From Hyphomicrobiales bacterium (lineage in GTDB: Bacteria; Pseudomonadota; Alphaproteobacteria; Rhizobiales; Rhizobiaceae): 64,000 nucleotides of DNA. A model generated the notes under the pieces. It saw only the letters and a program-made list of their open reading frames with translations. It was not told where the DNA came from and made no database searches. Position 1 is the stretch's first letter. Each line of letters begins with the position of its first letter. This document shows positions 28,540 through 36,565 of this stretch, in pieces. The DNA is taken from positions 62,001 through 126,000 of the forward strand of contig UCIT01000007.1 of the NCBI GenBank assembly GCA_900472625.1, given 5' to 3'. A program made the translations under genes and the position numbers.

Positions 28540-30192
28540 TTACGCGAGCCGTGCGAAATACGCGCCCCACGCCGGGATATCGATCTTGTCGCCATAGTTA
28601 TTGCTGACGAAGCCATGGCCCGTCAACGCTTGCCAGTCGCCGGTTGGTAGAACCGCGTTGGCTTCGGTCGCGCTCATGTTGAATACGCACAGAAGCTTCT
28701 CGTTGCCGTATTCGCGCTGGAAGATCAGCATGTCGCCCTGCGGCTCCATGAAGCTGATCTCGCCCTTGGCGAAGGCGGGGTACTGTTTGCGGAAGGCGAT
28801 GAAGCGGCGATAGTGCTCGAGCACCGAGTTTTCGTCGCCCTGCTGCACGCTGACCGATCGCAGGATGTGTTCGACCGGGACCGGCAGCCACGGCTTGACG
28901 GTCGAGAAGCCGCCCTGCGCGACCTGGCTGTCCCAGACCATCGGCGTGCGGCAACCATCGCGGCCCTTGAACTCCGGCCAGAACTGGATGCCGTAGGGGT
29001 CCTGCAGGTCCTCGTAGGCGAGATCGGCTTCGGTCAGGCCGAGCTCTTCGCCCTGATAAAGGCAGACGGAGCCACGCATGGTCATCAGCATCGAGGCGTA
29101 GAGCTTGGCGAAGGCCTCGCGGTCGGCCACCAGCGCACCCCAGCGGCTGACATGGCGCATGACGTCATGGTTGGAGAGCGCCCAGCAGGCCCAGCCATCC
29201 GGGGCGGCGGCGGCGAAGTCGTTCATCACGTCCTCGATGCGCTCCGGCGACAGCGGATCCGGTGCCAGGAACTCGAAGGCGTAGCACATGTGCATCTTGT
29301 CATCGCCGGAGGTGTATTCGCCGACGATTTCCAGACCGCGCTGGCTGTCGCCGACTTCACCCACCGCGGCAATGGCCGGGAACTCTTCCAGCACGGCGCG
29401 GAAACGCTTCAGGAAGGCGATATTTTCCGGGCGGTTCTTGTCGTAGATGTGTTCCTGGAAATTGTAGGGGTTGACCGCCGGTGCGGTCGAGGCATTGCGG
29501 CGCTCGGGCGCCAGCGCCGGGTTGTCGCGCAATTCCTTGTCGTGGAAGTAGAAATTGATGGTGTCGAGCCTGAAGCCATCGACACCACGCTTCAGCCAGA
29601 AGCGCACGACTTCGAGCAGGCGATCCTGAACTTCGGGATTGTGCAGGTTGAGGTCCGGCTGCGAGGTCAGGAAGTTGTGCATGTAATACTGCATCCGCGT
29701 CGGATCCCACGCCCATGCCGAGCCGCCGAAGATCGACAGCCAGTTGTTGGGTGGCGTGCCATCCGGCCTCGAGTCGCTCCAGACATACCAATCTGCCTTG
29801 GCGTTGGTCTTGCTCGAGCGGCTCTCTACGAACCAGGGGTGCTGGTCGGACGAGTGCGAGATGACCAGATCTATCATCACCCGGATGCCGAGGCGGTGGG
29901 CTTCTGCGATCAGCGAGTCGAAATCGACGAGCGTGCCGAAGATGCCGTCGACGTTCTCGTAGTCGGAGACGTCATAGCCGAAGTCGCGCATCGGCGAGGT
30001 GAAGAAGGGCGAGATCCAGATAGCGTCGGCACCCAGGGCTGCGACATGCGGCAGACGGGCGGTGATGCCCTTGAGATCGCCGATGCCGTCGCCGTTGGAA
30101 TCCTGGTAGGAGCGCGGGTAGATCTGATAGATCACCGCGCCGCGCCACCAGTCTTTGTCGACAGTCAGGTTGGATGGAGATGCAATGCTCAT
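28540..30192 (-). CDS. aglA: Alpha-glucosidase, GH13 family
   Basis: A 550-residue GH13 alpha-glucosidase that hydrolyses imported alpha-glucosides such as sucrose, maltose or trehalose in the cytoplasm; no signal peptide is present. The catalytic nucleophile is D210 in GVDGFRLD, the acid/base is E279 in AAVGEVGD, and the transition-state stabiliser is D343 in SNHDVMRH. The N-terminal WWRGAVIYQIYPRSYQDSNGDGIGDL block is typical. The gene sits between aglG and aglK, so uptake and hydrolysis are made together. Confidence 0.95.
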   Translation of the reverse strand: MSIASPSNLTVDKDWWRGAVIYQIYPRSYQDSNGDGIGDLKGITARLPHVAALGADAIWISPFFTSPMRDFGYDVSDYENVDGIFGTLVDFDSLIAEAHRLGIRVMIDLVISHSSDQHPWFVESRSSKTNAKADWYVWSDSRPDGTPPNNWLSIFGGSAWAWDPTRMQYYMHNFLTSQPDLNLHNPEVQDRLLEVVRFWLKRGVDGFRLDTINFYFHDKELRDNPALAPERRNASTAPAVNPYNFQEHIYDKNRPENIAFLKRFRAVLEEFPAIAAVGEVGDSQRGLEIVGEYTSGDDKMHMCYAFEFLAPDPLSPERIEDVMNDFAAAAPDGWACWALSNHDVMRHVSRWGALVADREAFAKLYASMLMTMRGSVCLYQGEELGLTEADLAYEDLQDPYGIQFWPEFKGRDGCRTPMVWDSQVAQGGFSTVKPWLPVPVEHILRSVSVQQGDENSVLEHYRRFIAFRKQYPAFAKGEISFMEPQGDMLIFQREYGNEKLLCVFNMSATEANAVLPTGDWQALTGHGFVSNNYGDKIDIPAWGAYFARLA

Positions 30193-30241
30193 ATGTGGTC
30201 CTGTTTGGTATCGTCTTGGGAAGTCGCGCTCGGGGAAATCA

Positions 30242-31405
30242 CTAGCCGCCCTTGACCGAACCCGAGAGCAGACCGCGTACGAGATAGCGCTGCAGTGCGA
30301 AGAAAACGAGCAGCGGTACTATGATCGTGATGAAGGCGGATGCCGTCAGGATTTCCCAGTTGCCGCCTCGCGATCCCAACAGCGCGTTCAGCGCGCCGGT
30401 CAGAACCAGGTGATCCCTGTCAGTGCCGAGGAAGACCATGGCGACAAGCAGGTCGTTCCACACCCAGAGGAACTGGAAGATCGAGAAGGAGGCGAGTGCC
30501 GGGAAGGACAGGGGCAGAACGATGCGGGTGAAGATATCGAACTCGCTGGCGCCATCGACGCGGGCGGATTCGATGATCTCCTTGGGAAGGCCTGCGATGT
30601 AGGAGCGCAGGAGATAGATGGCGAGCGGCATGCCGAAGGCGGTGTGCGCCAGCCAGATGCCGGGATAGGTCTTGGATGGCGTGTTGAACAGCGTGCCGAT
30701 CTCGTTGTAGAGCCTCAGAAGCGGGATCAGCGACATCTGCAGGGGTACGACGATGAGGCCGACGACGAGCGCGATCAGCAGCCCACGGCCGGGGAATTCC
30801 ATCCAGCTCAGCGCGTAGGCGGCGAAGGCTGCGATCAGGATGGGGATGATCGTGGCAGGAATGGTGACCGTCAGCGAGTTGATGAAGGATTGGCCGATGC
30901 CCTCCCCGGTCAGAACCGTCCTGTAGTTCTGCAGCGTGAAGTCGGGCGGGGTGGCGACGGAGACGTAGACGCGACGACCACCATCATCGGGACCGAAGGC
31001 TGCATTCTTCATGTAGCGGTAGCTGCCGTCGGCATTGACGAGCAGCGAGACGCCGTCGCCGAGATCGGCGGTTTCGCCGGCCTTGTAGGCCGACGGCTGC
31101 GCGACCTTGGTGCCGAAGGCGTTGATCGAGCGGCCTTCCTGGCCTTCCAGCACATTGCCGGAAATGACGTAGACCGGGCCGTCCTGTTTCTGCTGATCGA
31201 CGGCGCCGAGGCGGCTGGCCACGGTGCGCGACGAGCCGGAGAAGGCGGTCCACCAGCCGGAGACGACGATCTGGTCCTTGTCGCGCAGGGCGCTGACGAA
31301 GATGCCGAGCGTCGGGATCAGCCAGATGATGACGATCAGAAGGACGGCGGCGTGGACGAAGAGACGGGCGGGGCCGATCTTGAAGAAGCTTCCTGACAAG
31401 GTCAT
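30242..31405 (-). CDS. aglG: Alpha-glucoside ABC transporter permease AglG
   Basis: A 387-residue MalG-type permease, about 100 residues longer than a typical one. After the first membrane span (VHAAVLLIVIIWLIPTLGIFV) there is a periplasmic insertion at about residues 50-155, rich in beta-type sequence. The remaining spans follow, then the EAA loop (ESARVDGASEFDIFTRIVLPL). A large periplasmic loop like this is normally found in the MalF-type partner. It overlaps neither neighbour and lies one base after aglF. Confidence 0.92.
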   Translation of the reverse strand: MTLSGSFFKIGPARLFVHAAVLLIVIIWLIPTLGIFVSALRDKDQIVVSGWWTAFSGSSRTVASRLGAVDQQKQDGPVYVISGNVLEGQEGRSINAFGTKVAQPSAYKAGETADLGDGVSLLVNADGSYRYMKNAAFGPDDGGRRVYVSVATPPDFTLQNYRTVLTGEGIGQSFINSLTVTIPATIIPILIAAFAAYALSWMEFPGRGLLIALVVGLIVVPLQMSLIPLLRLYNEIGTLFNTPSKTYPGIWLAHTAFGMPLAIYLLRSYIAGLPKEIIESARVDGASEFDIFTRIVLPLSFPALASFSIFQFLWVWNDLLVAMVFLGTDRDHLVLTGALNALLGSRGGNWEILTASAFITIIVPLLVFFALQRYLVRGLLSGSVKGG

Positions 31406-31406
31406 G

Positions 31407-32417
31407 TCACTTGCCTCCCAGTTCGCGATTGGCGCGGCGGACGTTCCAGACCATGATCGGCGTCACCGCCAGCATGATGATCAGCGCGATGACGGCACTT
31501 CGGCCGCTGTCGCCGCCGCCGCGGAACATCCAGTTGAACATCAGGTTCGCAAGGACCATCGTGTCCCACTGGCCGTTGGTCATGGTCAGTACGATATCGA
31601 AGACCTTGAGGACGAGGATGGTGATCGTGGTCCAGACGACGGCGATGGTGCCCCAGACCTGCGGCACCATGATGCGCCAGAAAATCTGCCAGCCATTGGC
31701 GCCGTCGATGACGGCGGCCTCGATGGTTTCCTCGGGAATACCGCGCAGTGCCGCCGAGAGAATGACCATGGCGAAGCCGGTCTGGATCCAGATGAGGATG
31801 ACCATCAGGAAGAAGCTGTTCCAGAAGGGCACGGAGATCCACACCTGCGGCGTGCCGCCGAAAAGCTGAACGATGGCGTTTAACAGGCCGATCTGCGTGC
31901 CGGAGCCGCGATATTCGTAGATGAACTTCCAGATGACCGAGGCGCCGACGAAGGAGATCGCCATCGGCATGAAGACGATGCTTTTCGCGATATTGCCCCA
32001 CCAGATGCGGTCGGTCATCACGGCGATGACGAGGCCGAAGAAGGTGCAGGCAGCGGGAACGACGGCGAGCCAGAGGATGTTGTTGAAGATCGACTGGCGG
32101 AATTCGCGGTCGCCGAAGGCCCATTTGTAATTGCTGAAGCCGACGAACTCGACGCCCGAGCGATCGTAGAACGACAGGATCACCGTGGCGATCACGGGAT
32201 AGACGAGATAGACGACCAGCAGGAAGAGCGCCGGAAACAGGAACAGCCATGGCCGGATGACGGCGCGGCGATTGAGGTTCTGCGAGGCGGCGCGGATGTC
32301 GCCATCCCTGACCGGCAGCGCCAGATCGAGCAGCTTGTTGGAGAAATAGAAATAGGCCGCGCATGCGAACACCGCGACGACCACGACCCCCAAAGCGGAA
32401 ACCAGTTGCGAAAGCAT
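31407..32417 (-). CDS. aglF: Alpha-glucoside ABC transporter permease AglF
   Basis: A 336-residue MalF-type permease. It has an extra N-terminal membrane span (LVSALGVVVVAVFACAAYFYF) before the usual core, which starts near RRAVIRPWLFLFPALFLLVVY. The EAA loop reads EAAVIDGANGWQIFWRIMVPQ. The ATG at 32417 has GGGAGG upstream; the frame is open 12 codons further. With AglG it forms the channel. It is separated from aglE by 176 bases holding a strong hairpin. Confidence 0.93.
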   Translation of the reverse strand: MLSQLVSALGVVVVAVFACAAYFYFSNKLLDLALPVRDGDIRAASQNLNRRAVIRPWLFLFPALFLLVVYLVYPVIATVILSFYDRSGVEFVGFSNYKWAFGDREFRQSIFNNILWLAVVPAACTFFGLVIAVMTDRIWWGNIAKSIVFMPMAISFVGASVIWKFIYEYRGSGTQIGLLNAIVQLFGGTPQVWISVPFWNSFFLMVILIWIQTGFAMVILSAALRGIPEETIEAAVIDGANGWQIFWRIMVPQVWGTIAVVWTTITILVLKVFDIVLTMTNGQWDTMVLANLMFNWMFRGGGDSGRSAVIALIIMLAVTPIMVWNVRRANRELGGK

Positions 32418-32553
32418 TCGTCCCTCCCCTGATGCGCCTTCCCTGACGCGCATGTCTTTTCAGATCCGCTGCCAAGGGGCCGAGCCTATCAGCTTCAGGC
32501 GCAAGAGGCGGCGATGGCCGGCGCGTATCAAGGCGTCCGGCCAGGCATTGCGG

Positions 32554-32580
32554 CCATGCCGCCCGGTGGGGGCGGCATGG
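32554..32580 (-). other. Stem-loop between aglE and aglF
   Basis: A perfect 11-bp GC-rich stem (CCATGCCGCCC with GGGCGGCATGG) and a 5-base loop lie 14 bases after the aglE stop. There is no U-tract on the minus strand. This is the classical place for an mRNA-stabilising hairpin that keeps binding-protein message above that of the permeases. That role is inferred from position. Confidence 0.65.
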
Positions 32581-32593
32581 TTGTCAGGCGATG

Positions 32594-33955
32594 TTACTTG
32601 ATGCCGTCCCAGGCGCTCTGGATTTCCTTGGCGGTATCCTGAGCGGACTTGCCGCCGACGAAATCGACCATGCCGGTCCAGAAGGCGCCGGCGCCGATCT
32701 TGCCAGGCATCAGGTCGGAACCGTCAAACCGGAAGGTGGTTGCCGTCGTCAGGATCTCGCCTTCGCGCTTCATCTGCTCGTTGGCGTAGGCGGCCGTGTT
32801 GACACCCTTGTAAGGAGTCAGGAAGCTCGACTGCGCCATCCAGACTTCATGAGCGATCGGCGTCTTCAGGAATTCCACGAAAGCGCGGGCCGGCTTGGAA
32901 TCCTTGGCGATGGTGACCAGTGTGCCAGCACCCAGAACCGGCTTGCCGAGTTCAGGCTTGGAGGCGAAGGTCGGCATGTAGAAGAAGTCAGCGTCCTGGC
33001 CGAGCTTCGTTCCTTCCGGGAAGAAGGACGGGATGAAGGAGGCCTGGTGGTGCATGTAGCACTTCGGCGGAACCGCGAAGAGACCCTTCGGGCTGTCGCG
33101 GAAGTCGGTCGAGGCCACGGCCTTGACGCCACCATCGACGTACTTCTCGTTCTTGGCGAACTTGCCGAATTCGTCGATGACCGAGACGACGGCCGGATCA
33201 TCGAACTTCAGTTCGTTGGTGGTCCACTTGTCGTAGGCCTCGGGCGGCTGCATGCGCAGCATCAGGTCTTCGATCCAGTCGGTTGCCGGCCAGCCGGTGG
33301 CGCCACCGGAGCCGAGACCGATGCACCAGGGAACGCCGCCGTCCTTGACGATCTGATCCGTGAGGGCCTGCAGCTCTTCCATCGTGGTCGGGACCTTGTA
33401 GCCCGCTTCCTTGAAGTTTTCGGGCACGTACCAGACCAGCGACTTCACGTCGGCCTTGTAGGGGAACGCGAAGAAGGCATCCTTGCCGTCCTTGCCCTTG
33501 TAGGTGCCGTAGCCGACCCAGCTGTCGCCGGCGCCGTAATTGTCCTTCACCCACTTGGAGTTTTCATCGCCGAGCGGCGCAAGGAAGCCCTTGCTGGCAA
33601 GATCGGCCAGAAGGCCGGGCTGCGGCAGGATCGCGATATTCGGCGGCGAACCGGCCTGCGTATCGATGACGATCTGCTGCTCGTAGTTTTCCGAGGACGA
33701 GTACTTGGCATCAATGCCGGTCGCTTCGGTGAAATAGGCCAGAATGCTGCGGAAGAAGGCTTCGTCCTCGCCACGCCACGGTCCGAAGATCGTCAGCTCC
33801 TGGCCTTTCAGGTCGGCATTCGCCGCCTTGAAATCGTCGTAGCTCTTCCAGTTGAATTTGGCGTCCTCGCCCGGTGCAAACTTCAAATCGGCGGCAGACG
33901 CACCCCCTGCCAAAAGCGCCGCCACGGCAACGCCCATCAAAAATGACTTTTTCAT
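32594..33955 (-). CDS. aglE: Alpha-glucoside-binding periplasmic protein AglE
   Basis: A 453-residue extracellular solute-binding protein (family 1, MalE-like). The signal peptide is clear (MKKSFLMGVAVAALLAGGASA). The mature part carries ELTIFGPWRGEDE and the ligand-cleft aromatic stretches usual for sugar binders. It is the first gene of aglEFGAK and determines substrate capture. Expression starts from the region shared with aglR, where one AglR-type operator lies 50 bases upstream of the start. Confidence 0.95.
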   Translation of the reverse strand: MKKSFLMGVAVAALLAGGASAADLKFAPGEDAKFNWKSYDDFKAANADLKGQELTIFGPWRGEDEAFFRSILAYFTEATGIDAKYSSSENYEQQIVIDTQAGSPPNIAILPQPGLLADLASKGFLAPLGDENSKWVKDNYGAGDSWVGYGTYKGKDGKDAFFAFPYKADVKSLVWYVPENFKEAGYKVPTTMEELQALTDQIVKDGGVPWCIGLGSGGATGWPATDWIEDLMLRMQPPEAYDKWTTNELKFDDPAVVSVIDEFGKFAKNEKYVDGGVKAVASTDFRDSPKGLFAVPPKCYMHHQASFIPSFFPEGTKLGQDADFFYMPTFASKPELGKPVLGAGTLVTIAKDSKPARAFVEFLKTPIAHEVWMAQSSFLTPYKGVNTAAYANEQMKREGEILTTATTFRFDGSDLMPGKIGAGAFWTGMVDFVGGKSAQDTAKEIQSAWDGIK

Positions 33956-34004
33956 GTGATCTACCTCCCATCACAATCGCAATCACGCCCTGCAACCAAA
34001 ATTC

Positions 34005-34016
34005 CAAAGCGCTTTG
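34005..34016. promoter_or_regulatory. Probable AglR operator near aglE
   Basis: The perfect palindrome CAAAGCGCTTTG has the central CG typical of LacI-family operators. It lies about 50 bases upstream of the aglE start. On the aglE strand a TTGTCA hexamer immediately precedes and overlaps it, compatible with blocking of RNA polymerase. Confidence 0.75.
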
Positions 34017-34166
34017 ACAACAGACTCATTTCACTTTCGGCATAAAAGAGTCAAGGCAATTCGCAAAGGGCCCTAAAGGACCCCTAGGATATCGCAATGC
34101 AGCATGCCTGATCCGAAATATGGAGCGATTTTTCTTGAGTCAAGCGGCGCAGCTGCTACATTATTA

Positions 34167-34176
34167 AAAGCGCTTT
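34167..34176. promoter_or_regulatory. Probable AglR operator near aglR
   Basis: AAAGCGCTTT repeats the core of the operator at 34005-34016, with centres 161 bases apart. It lies about 53 bases before the aglR start. This suggests autoregulation and possibly DNA looping between the two sites. No other copy was seen in the window. Confidence 0.72.
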
Positions 34177-34228
34177 GGATGCCATTTGGGAGAGATGACC
34201 TCCAGGGCGTGTGGAGGAAGTTTAGCAC

Positions 34229-35251
34229 GTGAATCTCAAACAGCTATCGGAAATGCTGGGGCTCTCTCAGACAACGGTCAGCCGTGCATTGAACGGTTAT
34301 CCCGAGGTCAACGAAGCCACGCGCGAGCGTGTCCTGCAGGCTGTGCAGGAAACCGGCTACCGTCCGAACAAGGCGGCGCAGCGGCTGGCGACCGGCAAGG
34401 CCGGTTCGATCGGCCTGGTGATGCCGACGGCGCCGGGGCACTATTCCGACGTCCACTTCGGCGAATTCCTCACCGGGCTCGGCGAGGAGGCGGTGCGGCA
34501 CGATTTCCATTTCGTCATCATGCCGTCCGACCCGGACGATGAAGTTGCAGCCCTTCGGCGCCTGGCGATCAGCGGCAATGTCGATGCGCTGTTCGTCGCC
34601 TACATGCGCGGTCACGATCCGCGGCTGCCGCTGTTGAAATCGCTGTCGATGCCGTTTCTGGTGCACGGGCGTTCGTTCTGCACGGAGCCGGACTATCCCT
34701 ATCTCGACATCGACAACGAGGGCGCCTTCTACGATGCGACGCGGCTGCTGCTGCAGCTGGGACATACGCGGTTTGGGCTGCTGAACGGGCCGGAGCATCT
34801 CGACTTCGCCATCCGGCGCAGGAACGGCGTGGTTTCGGCGCTGGGTGAGCGCGGGCTGACACTGCCGGAAGACTGCATCAGCCATATGTCGATGACCGAC
34901 GAGCACGGCCAGTTCGCAATGGAGCGCTTCCTGCAGCTGCCGGAGCGACCGACGGCCATTCTCTGTTCGAGCACGGTGCTGGCGCTCGGTGCTATCAGGG
35001 CGGTGACACAGGCGGGTTTGAAGCTCGGCGAAGATATTTCGCTGATCGCCCATGACGACGTGCTGCCGCATCTGAAGCCGGAGAATTTCTCCGTGCCGCT
35101 GACGACAACGCGCTCATCGCTGCGCGCAGCCGGCGTGCGGATCGCGCAGCGGCTGATCGGGACCGTCAAGCGGGACGGCCCCTTCCCTGAGCAGGAATTG
35201 TGGAAGACGGAGCTGATCGTGCGGGCGTCGACAGGTGCGGCGCCGCGCTAG
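34229..35251 (+). CDS. aglR: LacI family regulator of the alpha-glucoside operon
   Basis: A 340-residue LacI/GalR regulator. The helix-turn-helix and hinge are at residues 1-55 (MNLKQLSEMLGLSQTTVSRALNGYPEVNEATRERV). A periplasmic-binding-like sensor domain follows. It starts with GTG at 34229, preceded by GGAGGAAG. It is divergent from aglE with two matching palindromic operators between them, so it most likely represses aglEFGAK until an alpha-glucoside is present. The stop codon TAG lies inside the terminal repeat of a palindromic element, so the C-terminus may have been redefined by that insertion. Confidence 0.92.
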   Translation: MNLKQLSEMLGLSQTTVSRALNGYPEVNEATRERVLQAVQETGYRPNKAAQRLATGKAGSIGLVMPTAPGHYSDVHFGEFLTGLGEEAVRHDFHFVIMPSDPDDEVAALRRLAISGNVDALFVAYMRGHDPRLPLLKSLSMPFLVHGRSFCTEPDYPYLDIDNEGAFYDATRLLLQLGHTRFGLLNGPEHLDFAIRRRNGVVSALGERGLTLPEDCISHMSMTDEHGQFAMERFLQLPERPTAILCSSTVLALGAIRAVTQAGLKLGEDISLIAHDDVLPHLKPENFSVPLTTTRSSLRAAGVRIAQRLIGTVKRDGPFPEQELWKTELIVRASTGAAPR

Positions 35252-35524
35252 AGCCGTCCATCGTTAAATGGAATCGGTTCTGCCGGAGCAGGGTTTCGTT
35301 AGGGCAAAGGCGATTGGCGAAGGGCATACCCCTTGGTACGTTCGAGCCGATCGCCTTTGATCCTGGCGGAAAGACGCCCGGCCCCTGCGGGGTTGGCTGA
35401 AACGAGCCGCCTGATCGCCCGGCCGGCTTGGCCGTATGCTTGGGCTACGACGCGCGCCAGCCGGGCGACCATCCGACTCGTTTGAGCCAACAGAACCGTT
35501 TCCATTTAGCGATGAACGGCTCTA
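35249..35524. repeat. Palindromic intergenic repeat element with 34-bp terminal inverted repeats
   Basis: The ends, 35249-35282 and 35491-35524, are inverted repeats matching at 31 of 34 positions. Nested inside are two more inverted repeats: AAAGGCGATTGGC near 35305 with GCCGATCGCCTTT near 35345, and about 35 bases from 35391 pairing imperfectly with 35456-35491. The whole could fold as a branched, cloverleaf-like structure. It lies between the convergent genes aglR and folD. It resembles rhizobial intergenic mosaic (RIME-type) or MITE-like elements. It encodes no transposase. Confidence 0.75.
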
Positions 35525-35542
35525 ATCGTTGCGGCTGCGGGA

Positions 35543-36442
35543 TCAGAACTTCGGCGGCGTCTGGCCGGCGGCGCGGTGGGCGGCGATCACTGAATTCGCC
35601 ATCAGCATGGCAATCGTCATCGGGCCGACACCGCCGGGAACCGGGGTGATGACGCTGGCAACGTCAGACGCTTCCGCAAAGGCGACATCGCCGACGAGGC
35701 GGGTCTTGCCTTCACCATTTTCGGGGGCTGCGATGCGGTTGATGCCGACGTCGATAACCGTGGCGCCCGGCTTGACCCAATCGGCCTTGACTATCTCGGG
35801 ACGACCGACGGCGGCAACGAGGATATCGGCGTTGCGGCAGACGGCGGCAAGATCCTTTGTCCGCGAATGCGCGATGGTGACCGTTGCGTTGGCATTGAGC
35901 AAGAGCTGCGCCATCGGCTTGCCGAACAGGTTCGAGCGGCCGATCACCACGGCGTTGAGACCGGAGAGGTCCTCACCATGGGTGCGGCGGACGAAGACCA
36001 TGGCGCCGGCCGGTGTGCAGGAGACCAGGCCGGTTTCGAGATCGCCGATCGCCAGCTTGCCGGCATTGACGACGTGGAGGCCGTCGACATCCTTTTCCGG
36101 CAGGATCGACTGGATGATCGCTTCGGAGTTGAGATGCTTCGGCAGAGGAAGCTGCACGAGGATGCCGTGGATCGTGTCATCTGCGTTGAGCGAGGCGACG
36201 AGGGCGGCCAGGTCTTGCTGGCTGGTTTCGAGCGGCAGCGTGTGCTGGATGGACTTGAAGCCGCATTCCTTGGCCATCTTACTCTTGGAGCCGACATAGG
36301 CGTGGCTTGCCGGATCATCGCCGACGATGATGACGGCCAGACCTGTCTGGACGCCGCTCTGCTTTTCGAGCGCCGCAGTCGCCGCCTTCACCGTGTCGAT
36401 GACCGAAGCTGCAACCTGTTTGCCGTCGATTACTGTCGCCAA
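35543..36442 (-). CDS. folD: Methylenetetrahydrofolate dehydrogenase/cyclohydrolase
   Basis: A 299-residue bifunctional FolD interconverting 5,10-methylene-THF and 10-formyl-THF, the one-carbon supply for purines and formyl-methionine. Motifs seen include [14 protein letters not shown] (catalytic Y and K), [23 protein letters not shown] and the C-terminal [15 protein letters not shown]. The start is a TTG at 36442, chosen because AGGGAGAC precedes it and the protein then begins [12 protein letters not shown], the normal FolD start. The 35 upstream codons in frame do not look like FolD. Confidence 0.93.
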   Translation of the reverse strand: MATVIDGKQVAASVIDTVKAATAALEKQSGVQTGLAVIIVGDDPASHAYVGSKSKMAKECGFKSIQHTLPLETSQQDLAALVASLNADDTIHGILVQLPLPKHLNSEAIIQSILPEKDVDGLHVVNAGKLAIGDLETGLVSCTPAGAMVFVRRTHGEDLSGLNAVVIGRSNLFGKPMAQLLLNANATVTIAHSRTKDLAAVCRNADILVAAVGRPEIVKADWVKPGATVIDVGINRIAAPENGEGKTRLVGDVAFAEASDVASVITPVPGGVGPMTIAMLMANSVIAAHRAAGQTPPKF

Positions 36443-36565
36443 GACTGTCTCCCTGCACCTGTCGCGCCATTCTAATCGGTGGCGTTCGGCATGATTTTCC
36501 TGTTCACGCCGTATCCTGCCTGAAACAGCAAATGCAAGAGGAATCATGTCGCAGCGAAATGGCGC

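Noticed and set aside
28813..30255. A 480-codon plus-strand frame across aglA
   Set aside because: It is antisense to a GH13 enzyme with all catalytic residues in place, so not a gene.
35299..35505. A 68-codon frame inside the palindromic element
   Set aside because: It is made of the element's inverted repeats, lacks a ribosome-binding site and has no protein-like features.
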